64,000 bases of DNA from Megaustenia siamemsis. Lineage: Eukaryota > Mollusca > Gastropoda > Stylommatophora > Ariophantidae. Positions 48,293 through 59,824 of this stretch are shown piece by piece; positions within the stretch are counted from its first letter, which is position 1, and each line of letters starts with the position of its first letter. The stretch spans positions 75,634,119 through 75,698,118 of the forward strand of contig JAVIAB010000124.1 in the NCBI GenBank assembly GCA_032433765.1. Reading direction: 5' to 3'. The position numbers and the translations under genes were made by a program. The notes under the pieces are model-generated. The model was not told the DNA's origin and did not search any database. It was given only the letters and a program-made list of their open reading frames with translations.

Positions 48293-51200
48293 GTATGGAT
48301 GGTGGGACAATGATGTATATATTGAAGGGATGGGTGGTGGGACAATGATGTATATATTGAAGGGATGGGTGGTGGGACAATGATGTATATATTGAAGGGA
48401 TGGGTGGTGGGACAATGATGTATATATTGAAGGGATGGGTGGTGGGACAATGATGTATATATTGAGGGGGATGGGTGGTGGGACAATGATGTATATATTG
48501 AGAAAGTGAGAAGGATGGGTGGTGGGACAATGATGTATATATTGAGAAAATGAGAGGATGGGTGGTGGGACAATGATGTATATATTGAGAAAGTGAGGGG
48601 ATGGGTGGTGGAACAATGATGTATATATTGAGAAAGTGAGGGGATGGGTGGTGGGACAATGATGTATATATTGAGAAAGTGAGGGGATGGGTGGTGGGAC
48701 AATGATGTATATATTGAGAAAGTGAGGGGATGGGTGGTGGGACAATGATGTATATATTGAGAAAGTGAGGGGATGGGTGGTGGGACAATGATGTATATAT
48801 TGAGAAAGTGAGGGGATGGGTGGTGGGACAATGATGTATATATTGAGAAAGTGAGGGGATGGGTGGTGGGACAATGATGTATATATTGAGAAAGTGAGGG
48901 GATGGGTGGTGGGACAATGATGTATATATTGAGAAAGTGAGGGGATGGGTGGTGGGACAATGATGTATATATTGAGAAAGTGAGGGGATGGGTGGTGGGA
49001 CAATGATGTATATATTGAGAAAGTGAGGGGATGGGTGGTGGGACAATGATGTATATATTGAGAAAGTGAGGGGATGGGTGGTGGGACAATGATGTATATA
49101 TTGAGAAAGTGAGGGGATGGGTGGTGGGACAATGATGTATATATTGAGAAAGTGAGGGGATGGGTGGTGGGACAATGATGTATATATGGAGGGGGATTGG
49201 TGGTGGGACAATGATGTATATATGGAGGGGGATGGGTGGTGGGACAATGATGTATATATTGAGAAAATGAGAGGATGGGTGGTGGGACAATGATGTATAT
49301 ATTGAGAAAGTGAGGGGATGGGTGGTGGGGCAATGATGTATATATTGAGAAAGTGAGGGGATGGGTGGTGGGACAATGATGTATATATTGAGAAAGTGAG
49401 GGATGGGTGGTGGGACAATGATGTATATATTGAGAAAGTGAGGGGATGGGTGGTGGGACAATGATGTATATATGGAGGGGGATCGGTGGTGGGACAATGA
49501 TGTATATATGGAGGGGGATGGGTGGTGGACAATGATGTATATATTGAGAAAGTGAGGGGATGGGTGGTGGGACAATGATGTATATATTGAGAAAGTGAGG
49601 GGATGGGTGGTGGGACAATGATGTATATATGGAGGGGGATCGGTGGTGGGACAATGATGTATATATGGAGGGGGATGGGTGGTGGGACAATGATGTATAT
49701 ATTGAGGGGGATGGGTGGTGGGACAATGATGTATATATTGAGGGGGATGGGTGGTGGGACAATGATGTATATATTGAGAAAGTGAGAAGTATGGGTGGTG
49801 GGACAATGATGTATATATTGAGAAAGTGAGAAGTATGGGTGGTGGGACAATGATGTATATATTGAGAAAGTGAGAGGATGGGTGGTGGGACAATGATGTA
49901 TATATTGAGAAAGTGAGGGGAGGGGTGGTGGGACAATGATGTATATATTGAGAAAGTGAGGGGATGGGTGGTGGGACAATGATGTATATATGGAGGGGGA
50001 TGGGTGGTGGGACAATGATGTATATATGGAGGGGGATGGGTGGTGGGACAATGATGTATATATTGAGGGGGATGGGTGGTGGGACAATGATGTATATATT
50101 GAGGGGGATGGGTGGTGGGACAATGATGTATATATTGAGAAAGTGAGAGGATGGGTGGTGGGACAATGATGTATATATTGAGGGGATGGGTGGGACAATG
50201 ATGTATATATTGAGGGGATGGGTGGTGGGACAATGATGTATATATTGAGAAAGTGAGAGGAAGGGTGGTGGGACAATGATGTATATATTGAGAAAGTGAG
50301 AGGATGGGTGGTGGGACAATGATGTATATATTGAGAAAGTGAGAGGATGGGTGGTGGGACAATGATGTATATATTGAGGGGATGGGTGGTGGGACAATGA
50401 TGTATATATTGAGGGGATGGGTGGTGGGACAATGATGTATATATTGAGGGGGATGGGTGGTGGGACAATGATGTATATATTGAGGGGATGGGTGGTGGGA
50501 CAATGATGTATATATTGAGGGGGATGGGTGGTGGGACAATGATGTATATATTGAGGGGATGGGTGGTGGGACAATGATGTATATATTGAGGGGATGGGTG
50601 GTGGGACAATGATGTATATATTGATTGGATGGGTGGTGGGACAATGATGTATATATTGAGGGGGATGGGTGGTGGGACAATGATGTATATATTGAGGGGA
50701 TGGGTGGTGGGACAATGATGTATATATTGAGGGGGATGGGTGGTGGGACAATGATGTATATATTGAGGGGATGGGTGGTGGGACAATGATGTATATATTG
50801 AGGGGATGGGTGGTGGGACAATGATGTATATATTGAGGGGGATGGGTGGTGGGACAATGATGTATATATTGAGGGGGATGGGTGGTGGGACAATGATGTA
50901 TATATTGAGGGGATGGGTGGTGGGACAATGATGTATATATTGAGAAAGTGAGAGGATGGGTGGTGGGACAATGATGTATATATTGAGGGGATGGGTGGGA
51001 CAATGATGTATATATTGAGGGGGATGGGTGGTGGGACAATGATGTATATATTGAGGGGGATGGGTGGTGGGACAATGATGTATATATTGAGGGGGATGGG
51101 TGGTGGGACAATGATGTATATATTGAGAAAGTGAGAGGATGGGTGGTGGGACAATGATGTATATATTGAGGGGATGGGTGGGACAATGATGTATATATTG

Positions 51201-51535
51201 AGGGGATGGGTGGTGGGACAATGATGTATATATTGAGGGGATGGGTGGTGGGACAATGATGTATATATTGAGGGGATTGGTGGGACAATGATGTATATAT
51301 TGAGGGGATTGGTGGGACAATGATGTATATATTGAGGGGATGGGTGGTGGGACAATGATGTATATATTGAGGGGATGGGTGGTGGGACAATGATGTATAT
51401 ATTGAGGGGATTGGTGGGACAATGATGTATATATTGAGGGGATTGGTGGGACAATGATGTATATATTGAGGGATGGGTGGGACAATGATGTATATATTGA
51501 GGGGATTGGTGGGACAATGATGTATATATTGAGCG
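48293..51535. repeat. 35/43 bp minisatellite fused to transposase frame, about 83 copies
   Basis: The core GATGGGTGGTGGGACAATGA then TGTATATATTGAG is followed by a variable link: GG (units of 35-36 bp) or AAAGTGAGG (43 bp). A 32 bp GATTGGTGGG form occurs at the distal end. The long form is homogeneous at 48580-49180 and the short form dominates after 50160. The minus strand has no stop in any frame, giving three overlapping frames of 1082-1292 codons rich in Pro, His, Ile and Ser. The 1292-codon frame continues into transposase copy 2. The plus strand is G-rich (GGGGATGGGTGGTGGG) in every unit. Confidence 0.96.
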
Positions 51536-51734
51536 AATGATGAGTCTAGGGTGGAAAAGGGATCTCCTCGATCTGGAACGCTAAATAGGAACACCAGATG
51601 TATCTATAATCAACACCTTACAGGAACAGCCAGTCTGCTTAAGCTTCGAAAAATGCTGGAACGGTCGGTGGAGTGGATATGGGGATGCTCCGACTCCAGT
51701 GAAACTGGTTCCATGAATAGGATAGAATAGAACA

Positions 51735-52306
51735 GTTATCCACAATTTTCTGTTGCTACAAATAAATGTTTACTTCTATTGTCAAAGTTATCCACAATTT
51801 TCTGTTGCTACAAATAAATGTTTACTTCTATTGTCAAAGTTATCCACAATTTTCTGTTGCTACAAATAAATGTTTACTTCTATTGTCAAAGTTATCTACA
51901 ATTTTCTGTTGCTACAAATAAATGTTTACTTCTATTGTCAAAGTTATCCACAATTTTCTGTTGCTACAAATAAATGTTTACTTCTATTGTCAAAGTTATC
52001 CACAATTTTCTGTTGCTACAAATAAATGTTTACTTCTATTGTCAAAGTTATCCACAATTTTCTGTTGCTACAAATAAATGTTTACTTCTATTGTCAAAGT
52101 TATCCACAATTTTCTGTTGCTACAAATAAATGTTTACTTCTATTGTCAAAGTTATCTACAATTTTCTGTTGCTACAAATAAATGTTTACTTCTATTGTCA
52201 AAGTTATCCACAATTTTCTGTTGCTACAAATAAATGTTTACTTCTATTGTCAAAGTTATCTACAATTTTCTGTTGCTACAAATAAATGTTTACTTCTATT
52301 GTCAAA
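51735..52306. repeat. 52 bp minisatellite, 11 near-perfect copies
   Basis: Unit GTTATCCACAATTTTCTGTT then GCTACAAATAAATGTTTACT and TCTATTGTCAAA. The only difference I see is TCCACAA versus TCTACAA, so the expansion is recent or recently homogenised. Confidence 0.96.
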
Positions 52307-52574
52307 GTTTGACAGCATCATGTGTCACAGAATCGAGCATTTGGACAAGCTTACATCAGTAATAAATATTTGTGTATGTATTAAAGAAGGGTTGTAGAAA
52401 AGAAACTCCTTATAGGCTTTTGTAAGAAACAGAACATGTGGTGCATTCTGCTTTTTCGTTTCTTGGTCACGCATCAACTGTGGCCGCTGGCGTGTTGTAG
52501 GGCGATATTCCCTTCACCTAACACGTTCAGCGGTCATCCCTTTGCAAGGTAATATACAAACACATACGGGTTTA

Positions 52575-53465
52575 CATCACTTTCTCAGAGAATTCTCAAA
52601 TATAACCTCAGACATGACCTGACATCACTTTCTCAGAGAAATTGCAAATATAACATCGGACATGACCTGACATCACTTTCTCATAGAAATCGCAAGTATA
52701 ACCTCAGACATGACCTGGCATCACTTTCTCAGAGAAATCTCAAATATAACATCAGACATGACCTGACATCACTTTCTCAGAGAATTCTCAAATATAACCT
52801 CAGACATGACCTGGCATCACTTTCTCGGAGAAATCTCAAATATAACCTCAGACATCACCTGGCATCACTTTCTCAGAGAATTCTCAAATATAACCTCAGA
52901 CATGACCTGACATCACTTTCTCAGAGAAATCTCAAATATAACCTCAGACATGACCTGGCATCACTTTCTCAGAGAAATCTCAAATATAACCTCAGACATG
53001 ACCTGACATCACTTTCTCAGAGAAATCTCAAATATAACCTCAGACATGACCTGGCATCACACTTTCTCAGAGAATTCTCAAATATAACCTCAGACATGAC
53101 CTGGCATCACTTTCTCAGAGAAATCTCAAATATAACCTCAGACATGACCTGGCATCACTTTCTCAGAGAAATCTCAAATATAACCTCAGACATGACCTGG
53201 CATCACTTTCTCAGAGAAATCTCAAATATAACCTCAGACATGACCTGGCATCACTTTCTCAGAGAAATCTCAAATATAACCTCAGACATGACTTGGCATC
53301 ACTTTCTCAGAGAAATCTCAAATATAACCTCAGACATGACCTGGCATCACTTTCTCAGAGAAATCTCAAATATAACCTCAGACATGACCTGGCATCACTT
53401 TCTCAGAGAAATCTCAAATATAACCTCAGACATGACTTGGCATCACTTTCTCAGAGAAATCTCCG
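52575..53465. repeat. 48 bp minisatellite, about 18 copies
   Basis: Unit CTCAAATATAACCTCAGACA then TGACCTGGCATCACTTTCTC and AGAGAAAT. Sixteen codons per unit keep plus-strand frames open (for example 53096-53482). It changes without spacer into the 42 bp array at 53466. Confidence 0.95.
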
Positions 53466-54060
53466 AGATCTGTTCTGCATAAATGTCAACAGCTGCCGGG
53501 ACGGAAGGGACCCGTACTGTATAAATGTCAACAGCTGCCGGGACGGAAGGGACCCGTACTGTATAAATGTTAACAGCTGCCGGGACGGAAGGGATCCGTA
53601 CTGTATAAATGTCAACAACTGTCGGGACGGAAGGGATCCGTACTGTATAAATGTCAACAGCTGCCGGGACGGAAGGGACCCGTACTGTATAAATGTCAAC
53701 AACTGTCGGGACGGAAGGGACCCGTACTGTATAAATGTCAACAACTGTCGGGACGGAAGGGACCCGTACTGTATAAATGTCAACAACTGTCGGGACGGAA
53801 GGGATCCGTACTGTATAAATGTCAACAGCTGCCGGGACGGAAGGGATCCGTACTGTATAAATGTCAACAACTGTCGGGACGGAAGGGACCCGTACTGTAT
53901 AAATGTCAACAGCTGCCGGGACGGAAGGGATCCGTACTGTATAAATGTCAACAACTGTCGGGACGGAAGGGACCCGTACTGTATAAATGTCAACAGCTGC
54001 CGGGACGGAAGGGATCCGTACTGTATAAATGTCAACAACTGTCGGGACGGAAATGCTCCG
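53466..54060. repeat. 42 bp minisatellite, about 14 copies
   Basis: Unit CTGTATAAATGTCAACAGCT then GCCGGGACGGAAGGGACCCG and TA. Subtypes CAGCTGCC and CAACTGTC alternate, often strictly. The unit is 14 codons long, giving false frames on both strands (up to 399 codons). GC content is clearly higher than in the neighbouring 48 bp array. It ends at the 3' end of a minus-strand retrotransposon. Confidence 0.95.
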
Positions 54061-55115
54061 TTCTATATAAATATCAACGATGACTCTTCTTCTACTTCTT
54101 TCCTTCCTCATCTGCCTTTCAGCGTCGAGAGGAGATATAATTTGCGGTCTTTTGCTCTTCTGTTCGCCTCTGCTGCTGTTATGTTTCCTAGTGCTTCTAC
54201 TATTCCATCGACCCATCTTTTTCGTGGTCGACCCTTGGGCCTGGTGTTCTCACGTTTGTTGAAGGCTCTTTGTGTTGTGTTTTGTTCTTTCTGCCTTGTC
54301 ACGTGGCCAAACCATTTTATCTGTTGTTTCCTTATATATTCTATGGCGGGGGCTATTCCTAGCTTTTTTCTCAGTTCTTCATTTCTGATCTTATCTGTCA
54401 GACTGTTTCCTGTCATTCGTCTAACACATTTCATCTCTGTAGAGGTTATTTTTCATATTGTTCTTGCTAGGGTCCAGGTCTGGCATTGGTAGCACAACGT
54501 TGGGATGAAGATTGTATTGTATAGTGCTCGTTTTGCCTCCAGAGTTATTTCCTTGTTGGACAATAGTGGTGATAACTGTCCAATGATTTGACAAGCTTTG
54601 TTGCATCTTGAATCTATTTCTGCTGTTTGAGAATTATCGTTTGTCATTAGACTTCCTAGGTATTTGAATTCCTCTACTTGTTTTAGTTGTCTGTCTCCTA
54701 TAGTTATGTTGATGTTCTGTTTATTTTTGGCGACATTCATGACTTCTGTTTTGTTGATATTGATTTTCATGTTGTATTTTGTGCCTGAGATGTTGAGTTT
54801 GTTTAAGTGTTCTTGTAGGTCTTCTATTGTTTCATGTTTTAGTGCCTGATCGTCTGCAAATAGAAGCTCGTTGATCTCCTCTGTCTCTGATGGGTTGGCT
54901 AGCTTGCATATATGGTCCATGTATGTAATAAACAGTAGGGGGGATAGTACACACCCCTGTCTTACGCCTGATCTAACTTCGAAGTGGTCTGTGTAGCCTG
55001 CTGCTGTTCTGACCGTGCAGCTGCTGTTGACGTAGAGGATTTTAATAAGGTTGGTTAGATGTTGGCTTACTCCGTATGTTGTTAGTACATGCAAAATAGT
55101 TGTTAGTATATACAA
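54061..55115 (-). pseudogene. Non-LTR retrotransposon RT domain, one in-frame stop
   Basis: The minus strand encodes about 330 residues in one frame: HLTNLIKILYVNSSCTVRT, SGVRQGCVLSPLLF, NELLFADDQALKHET (catalytic Asp pair at about 54.85 kb), NINKTEVM, EFKYLGSLMTND, CNKACQIIGQLS, LPTLCYQCQTWT-like sequence, RRMTGNSLTDKI, KWFGHVTRQKEQ, RGRPRKRW-like sequence and EANRRAKDRKLYLLS. The only break seen is a TGA at about 54453 where relatives have Arg, consistent with a CGA-to-TGA change. The element is 5' truncated before the RT finger region, and its 3' end is GAAGAAGA. It is the same family as 5823-6384 and the best preserved RT here. Confidence 0.92.
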
Positions 55116-55434
55116 AATATCACATCTTCATGGTTGTATTGAGTTGTGATAATCCACAGGACAAGCATGAAAGAATGGGAAATGGATGTGAAAGCATGGA
55201 GCCAAGAACGTGAATGGAACATGCCATAGTTGGACCACATTTTATATCGCTCCTCATTGATCAACTCAATCATAGATAATGAGCAGTAATGAACCTCACC
55301 TTGGGCTCAAGATTTGGAGGCTTTCCGTAGTGTCTCGTTAGATACATATAGTAACCGTTCTTTATACTCTTATGTTAAATAGTAACGGTTTTGTCTCATG
55401 TTCTTTTGAGTTGAGAGCGGTGGTGTTGCTTTGT

Positions 55435-55805
55435 AAGCCCAAGATCACAACAATTAATCAATTAATAAAAATGAAACAAGTCGTGAAATCACAAAGATAC
55501 AGACTTTCACTAGTAGATGCAGAATTAAAGGATGGAAATGGTAGGAAAAAAAATCATCCATTTAGAAATACGAGTAAATAATAGTGGACAAAGAGATAAG
55601 ACAAGGATGATGGCGCATATTCGTCACACAGTGCGGAAAGCAACAGATAATATTACTCAAGACTTGTTTTGATTTCCAAGGGAGAAGACAAAGGTGAAGG
55701 CCAAATTATTCTTGAAGTCAGATGGAATCAGAGATGATGATGTTAGGGAAGACAAGGAATGATCTTAAGAGAATGGCAAGAAACAGAACGGCTTGGAAAG
55801 TCATC
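55435..55805 (+). pseudogene. Non-LTR RT C-terminal relic, seed of the next array
   Basis: The plus strand carries a decayed retrotransposon end aligning with the minus-strand fragment at 26200-26710: AHIRH, then PREKTKVKAKLFLKSDGIRD, NDLKRMARNRTAWKV. After a short disturbance it enters FVEDLCSTGS plus stop, which then repeats. Frameshifts are present. It shows where the 55.8-58.1 kb array came from. Confidence 0.8.
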
Positions 55806-58112
55806 ACGGCTTGGAAGACCTATGCTCCACAGGGAGTTGAAAGTGTTTGTTGAAAACCTATGCTCCACAGGGAGTTGAAAGTGTTTGTTGAAAACCTATG
55901 CTCCACAGGGAGTTGAAAGTGTTTGTTGAAAACCTATGCTCCACAGGGAGTTGAAAGTGTTTGTTGAAAACCTATGCTCCACAGGGAGTTGAAAGTGTTT
56001 GTTGAAAACCTATGCTCCACAGGGAGTTGAAAGTGTTTGTTGAAAACCTATGCTCCACAGGGAGTTGAAAGTGTTTGTTGAAAACCTATGCTCCACAGGG
56101 AGTTGAAAGTGTTTGTTGAAAACCTATGCTCCACAGGATGTTGAAAGTGTTTGTTGAAAACCTATGCTCCACAGGGAGTTGAAAGTGTTTGTTGAAAACC
56201 TATGCTCCACAGGGAGTTGAAAGTGTTTGTTGAAAACCTATGCTCCACAGGGAGTTGAAAGTGTTTGTTGAAAACCTATGCTCCACAGGGAGTTGAAAGT
56301 GTTTGTTGAAGACCTATGCTCCACAGGGAGTTGAAAGTGTTTGTTGAAAACCTATGCTCCACAGGGAGTTGAAAGTGTTTGTTGAAGACCTATGCTCCAC
56401 ATGGAGTTGAAAGTGTTTGTTGAAGACCTATGCTCCACAGGGAGTTGAAAGTGTTTGTTGAAAACTTATCCTCCACAGGGAGTTGAAAGTGTTTGTTGAA
56501 AACCTATGCTCCACAGGATGTTGAAAGTGTTTATTGAAAACCTATGCTCCACAGGGAGTTGAAAGTGTTTGTTGAAGACCTATGCTCCACAGGGAGTTGA
56601 AAGTGTTTGTTGAAGACCTATGCTCCACAGGGAGTTGAAAGTGTTTGTTTAAGACCTATGCTCCACAGGGAGTTGAAAGTGTTTGTTGAAGACCTATGTA
56701 TGCTCCACAGGCAGTTGAAAGTGTTTGTTGAAAACCTATGCTCCACAGGGAGTTGAAAGTGTTTGTTGAAAACCTATGCTCCACAGGGAGTTGAAAGTGT
56801 TTGTTGAAGACCTATGCTCCACAGGATGTTGAAAGTGTTTGTTGAAGACCTATGCTCCACAGGCAGTTGAAAGTGTTTGTTGAAAACCTATGCTCCACAG
56901 GGAGTTGAAAGTGTTTGTTGAAGACCTATGCTCCACAGGGAGTTGAAGACCTATGCTCCACAGGCAGTTGAAAGTGTTTGTTGAAAACCTATGCTCCACA
57001 GGCAGTTAAAGTGTTTATTGAAGACCTATGCTCCACAGGGAGTTGAAGACCTATGCTCCACAGGGAGTTGAAAGTGTTTGTTGGAGACCTATGCTCCATA
57101 GGTACTTGAAGACCTATATTCCACAGGGAGTTGAAGACCTATGCTCCACAGGGAGTTGAAGACTTATGCTCCACAGGGAGTTGAAGACCTATGCCTCCAC
57201 AGGGAGTTGAAAGTGTTTGTTGAAGACCTATGTTCCACAGGGAGTTGAAAGTGTTTGTTGAAGACCTATGCTCCACAGGGAGTTAAAGACCTATGCTCCA
57301 CAGGGAGTTGAAAGTGTTTGTTGAAGACCTATGCTCCACATGGAGTTAAACGTGTTTATTGAAGACCTATGCTCCACAGGGAGTTGAAAGTGTTTGTTGA
57401 AGAACACTATGCTCCACAAGGAGTTGAAGACCTATGCTCCACAGGGAGTTGAAAGTGTTTAAGACCTATGCTCCACAGGGAGTTGAAGACCTATGCTCCA
57501 CAGGGAGTTGAAAGAGTTTGTTGAAGACCTATGCTCCACAGGGAGTTGAAAGTGTTTGTTGGAGACCTATGCTCCATAGGGACTTGAAGACCTATATTCC
57601 ACAGGGAGTTGACGACCTATGCTCCACAGGGTGTTGAAGACCTATGCTCCACAGGGAGTTGAAGACCTATGCCTCCACAGGGAGTTGAAAGTGTTTGTTG
57701 AAGACCTATGCTCAACAGGGATTTGAAAGTGTTTGTTGAAGACCTATGCTCCACAGGGAGTTAAAGACCTATGCTCCACAGGGAGTTGAAAGTGTTTGTT
57801 GAAGACCTATGCTCCACATGGAGTTAAAAGTGTTTATTGAAGACCTATGCTCCACAGGGAGTTGAAAGTGTTTGTTGAAGACCTATGCTCCACAAGGAGT
57901 TGAAGACCTATGATCCACAGGGAGTTGAAAGTGTTTAAGACCTATGCTCCACAGGGAGTTGAAGACCTATGCTCCACAGGGAGTTGAAAGTGTTTGTTGA
58001 AGACCTATGCTCCACAGGGAGTTGAAAGTGTTTGTTGGAGACCTATGCTCCATAGGGACTTGAAGACCTATATTCCACAGGGAGTTGAAGACCTATGTAT
58101 GCTCCACAGGGA
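55806..58112. repeat. 38/25 bp minisatellite from a retrotransposon C-terminus, about 65 copies
   Basis: The 38 bp unit GTGTTTGTTGAAGACCTATG then CTCCACAGGGAGTTGAAA reads VFVEDLCSTGS-stop-K on the plus strand, exactly the last codons of the family seen at 26.2 kb. In the distal half a 25 bp unit (GAAGACCTATGCTCCACAGG then GAGTT) lacking 13 bp becomes common. A block near 57050-57600 recurs at about 57540-58090 with the same order of long, short and odd units. Since each unit contains a stop in frame, no long open frame results. Confidence 0.95.
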
Positions 58113-58528
58113 GTTAAAAGGAAGAAAAAGACGTCTGTTACAGTTCTGATGGATGGGATGGTTATTTGGGGGGGGGGGGGAATGATAACTGAGGGGATGT
58201 TCTCAACATGCAATCGCTAGAAAGACTTTCATCACGGATCATGCCAAAACTGCATATAACATGCACAAGCCTGCCCCGGAAATAGTTTTGATTAATTTAG
58301 TCTGCACAATAATCTGTTATTACAGAGTTTGATAACTGTGGCATGTCTGAGCCGGTTCTATTTCATCATAAAACGCCTCCTTGCCGGGTTTACATATCTT
58401 CACGGTCACATGCCGAGAGCTGGATGGGAATGTTCTTACATCTGGCATGTCATGTACATGTAAACATGCTGCAGGGAAGAGATAACTTTCGCACTCTCCT
58501 CTCACTTTCTCTCTTGCTCACTTTTCTT

Positions 58529-58576
<48 letters not shown>

Positions 58577-59824
58577 TCCTTCTTTCTTTCTTTCTTTCTT
58601 TCCTTCTTTCTTTCTTTACTTCTTTCTTTCTTTACACCTGTTTCCTTTTATTTGTTAATATCTCATTCTGCCTTCTGAATTCAATCTCTTTTCTTTCTTA
58701 TCTGCTACTCTCTTTCAGTCCATCTCTTATTCTTTTTCCATTTATTTCTGACCTTACTTGCCTATATCGCTCCGATGGGAGAAGTAGTTTGCCGTCTGTT
58801 ACATCCTTATTTGGCATCTTTACGTTTCCGAGTGTATTTTTTTTTCTGCTGTCCTGTCTTTTTCCTGGAAATATTCATTACTTTATCAGCGTCAATGTTC
58901 AAGATGTTATCTGCGTTTATATTCACGATGTTATCTGCGTCTATATTCACTATCTTATCAGCTTTTTATTCATGATTGTGTCAATGTTAATATTACTACC
59001 CATTTGCTTGTAGTGGGAACTCAGTTGTTAGTGAAATGAATGAACTAATATGGACAAGACGTTGGTTTCCAATTCTGATAATGACTTCTAGGTTCACCCA
59101 GACTTTAATGTGTACTTGGTTTTTCTAGAGAAAATGGAGCGGCCTGTTGTGATACCGACCACATTACCCATAAAAGGTACCGTTGATCCTTGAAAAACCT
59201 GGACACTAACACAAAACTATATTCCCCGTAAACTGAAAGTGTGAACTGTTTCCCTGTGACTTATCTCTGTAGTGAAGTTTGCTGCGATGTTCTTGCAGGA
59301 CCTGTTGACTGTATCTGGCATATCGAAGAGGAAACAATTATTGTCATGTCAAACACAACGGTCCACATTCTTCAATGCTTCTAGAGCTAGGGTTGGTTAA
59401 CTCTATCTTCCTCAGTTGTGCTCTTTGTTTCTTCCTTCCTCAATTGTGCTCTATGTTTCTTCCTTCCTCAGTTGTGTTCTTTGTAACCGACTAACAGAGT
59501 ATGGATGTAAATGGCTATTTCTCATCCACTATTTGTCAACCATTGATGATCCTTTCCTCCTCATTGTTTTCATGTAAAATCTTGCATAAGAAACAGGACC
59601 GTTAAGTATTCCAGTACGACCTCTGTTGTTTTGTTTAGTTTATTATTATTTTTTATTTGCGAAACGAAGAGAATATTGAATGTGGTGTACGATGTACACG
59701 GAGAGTAGACTTAATCTTGGTGACTATTTGGTAGACAGAGGTTCAACAATTTCATTGTTCCTCTAACAAAGAATAGTTATCCCATCCTTAGTCCTGCCCG
59801 ACAAATATGAAACTACCATAATTC
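58113..59824. other. Unique 1.7 kb with simple repeats, no gene recognised
   Basis: G-run at about 58168-58180. (TTTC)n at about 58520-58637. Three diverged copies of a ~24 bp unit with TTATCTGCGT near 58905-58965, and three of a ~29 bp unit with CTTCCTTCCTCA near 59410-59475. The remaining sequence has short, unconvincing frames only. Confidence 0.6.

Noticed and set aside
47607..51485. 1292-codon minus-strand open frame as a repetitive secreted or structural protein
   Set aside because: All three minus-strand frames are open over the array because the unit has no stop in any frame, unit lengths of 35 and 43 shift the frame constantly, and the only real protein homology is the transposase remnant at the end.
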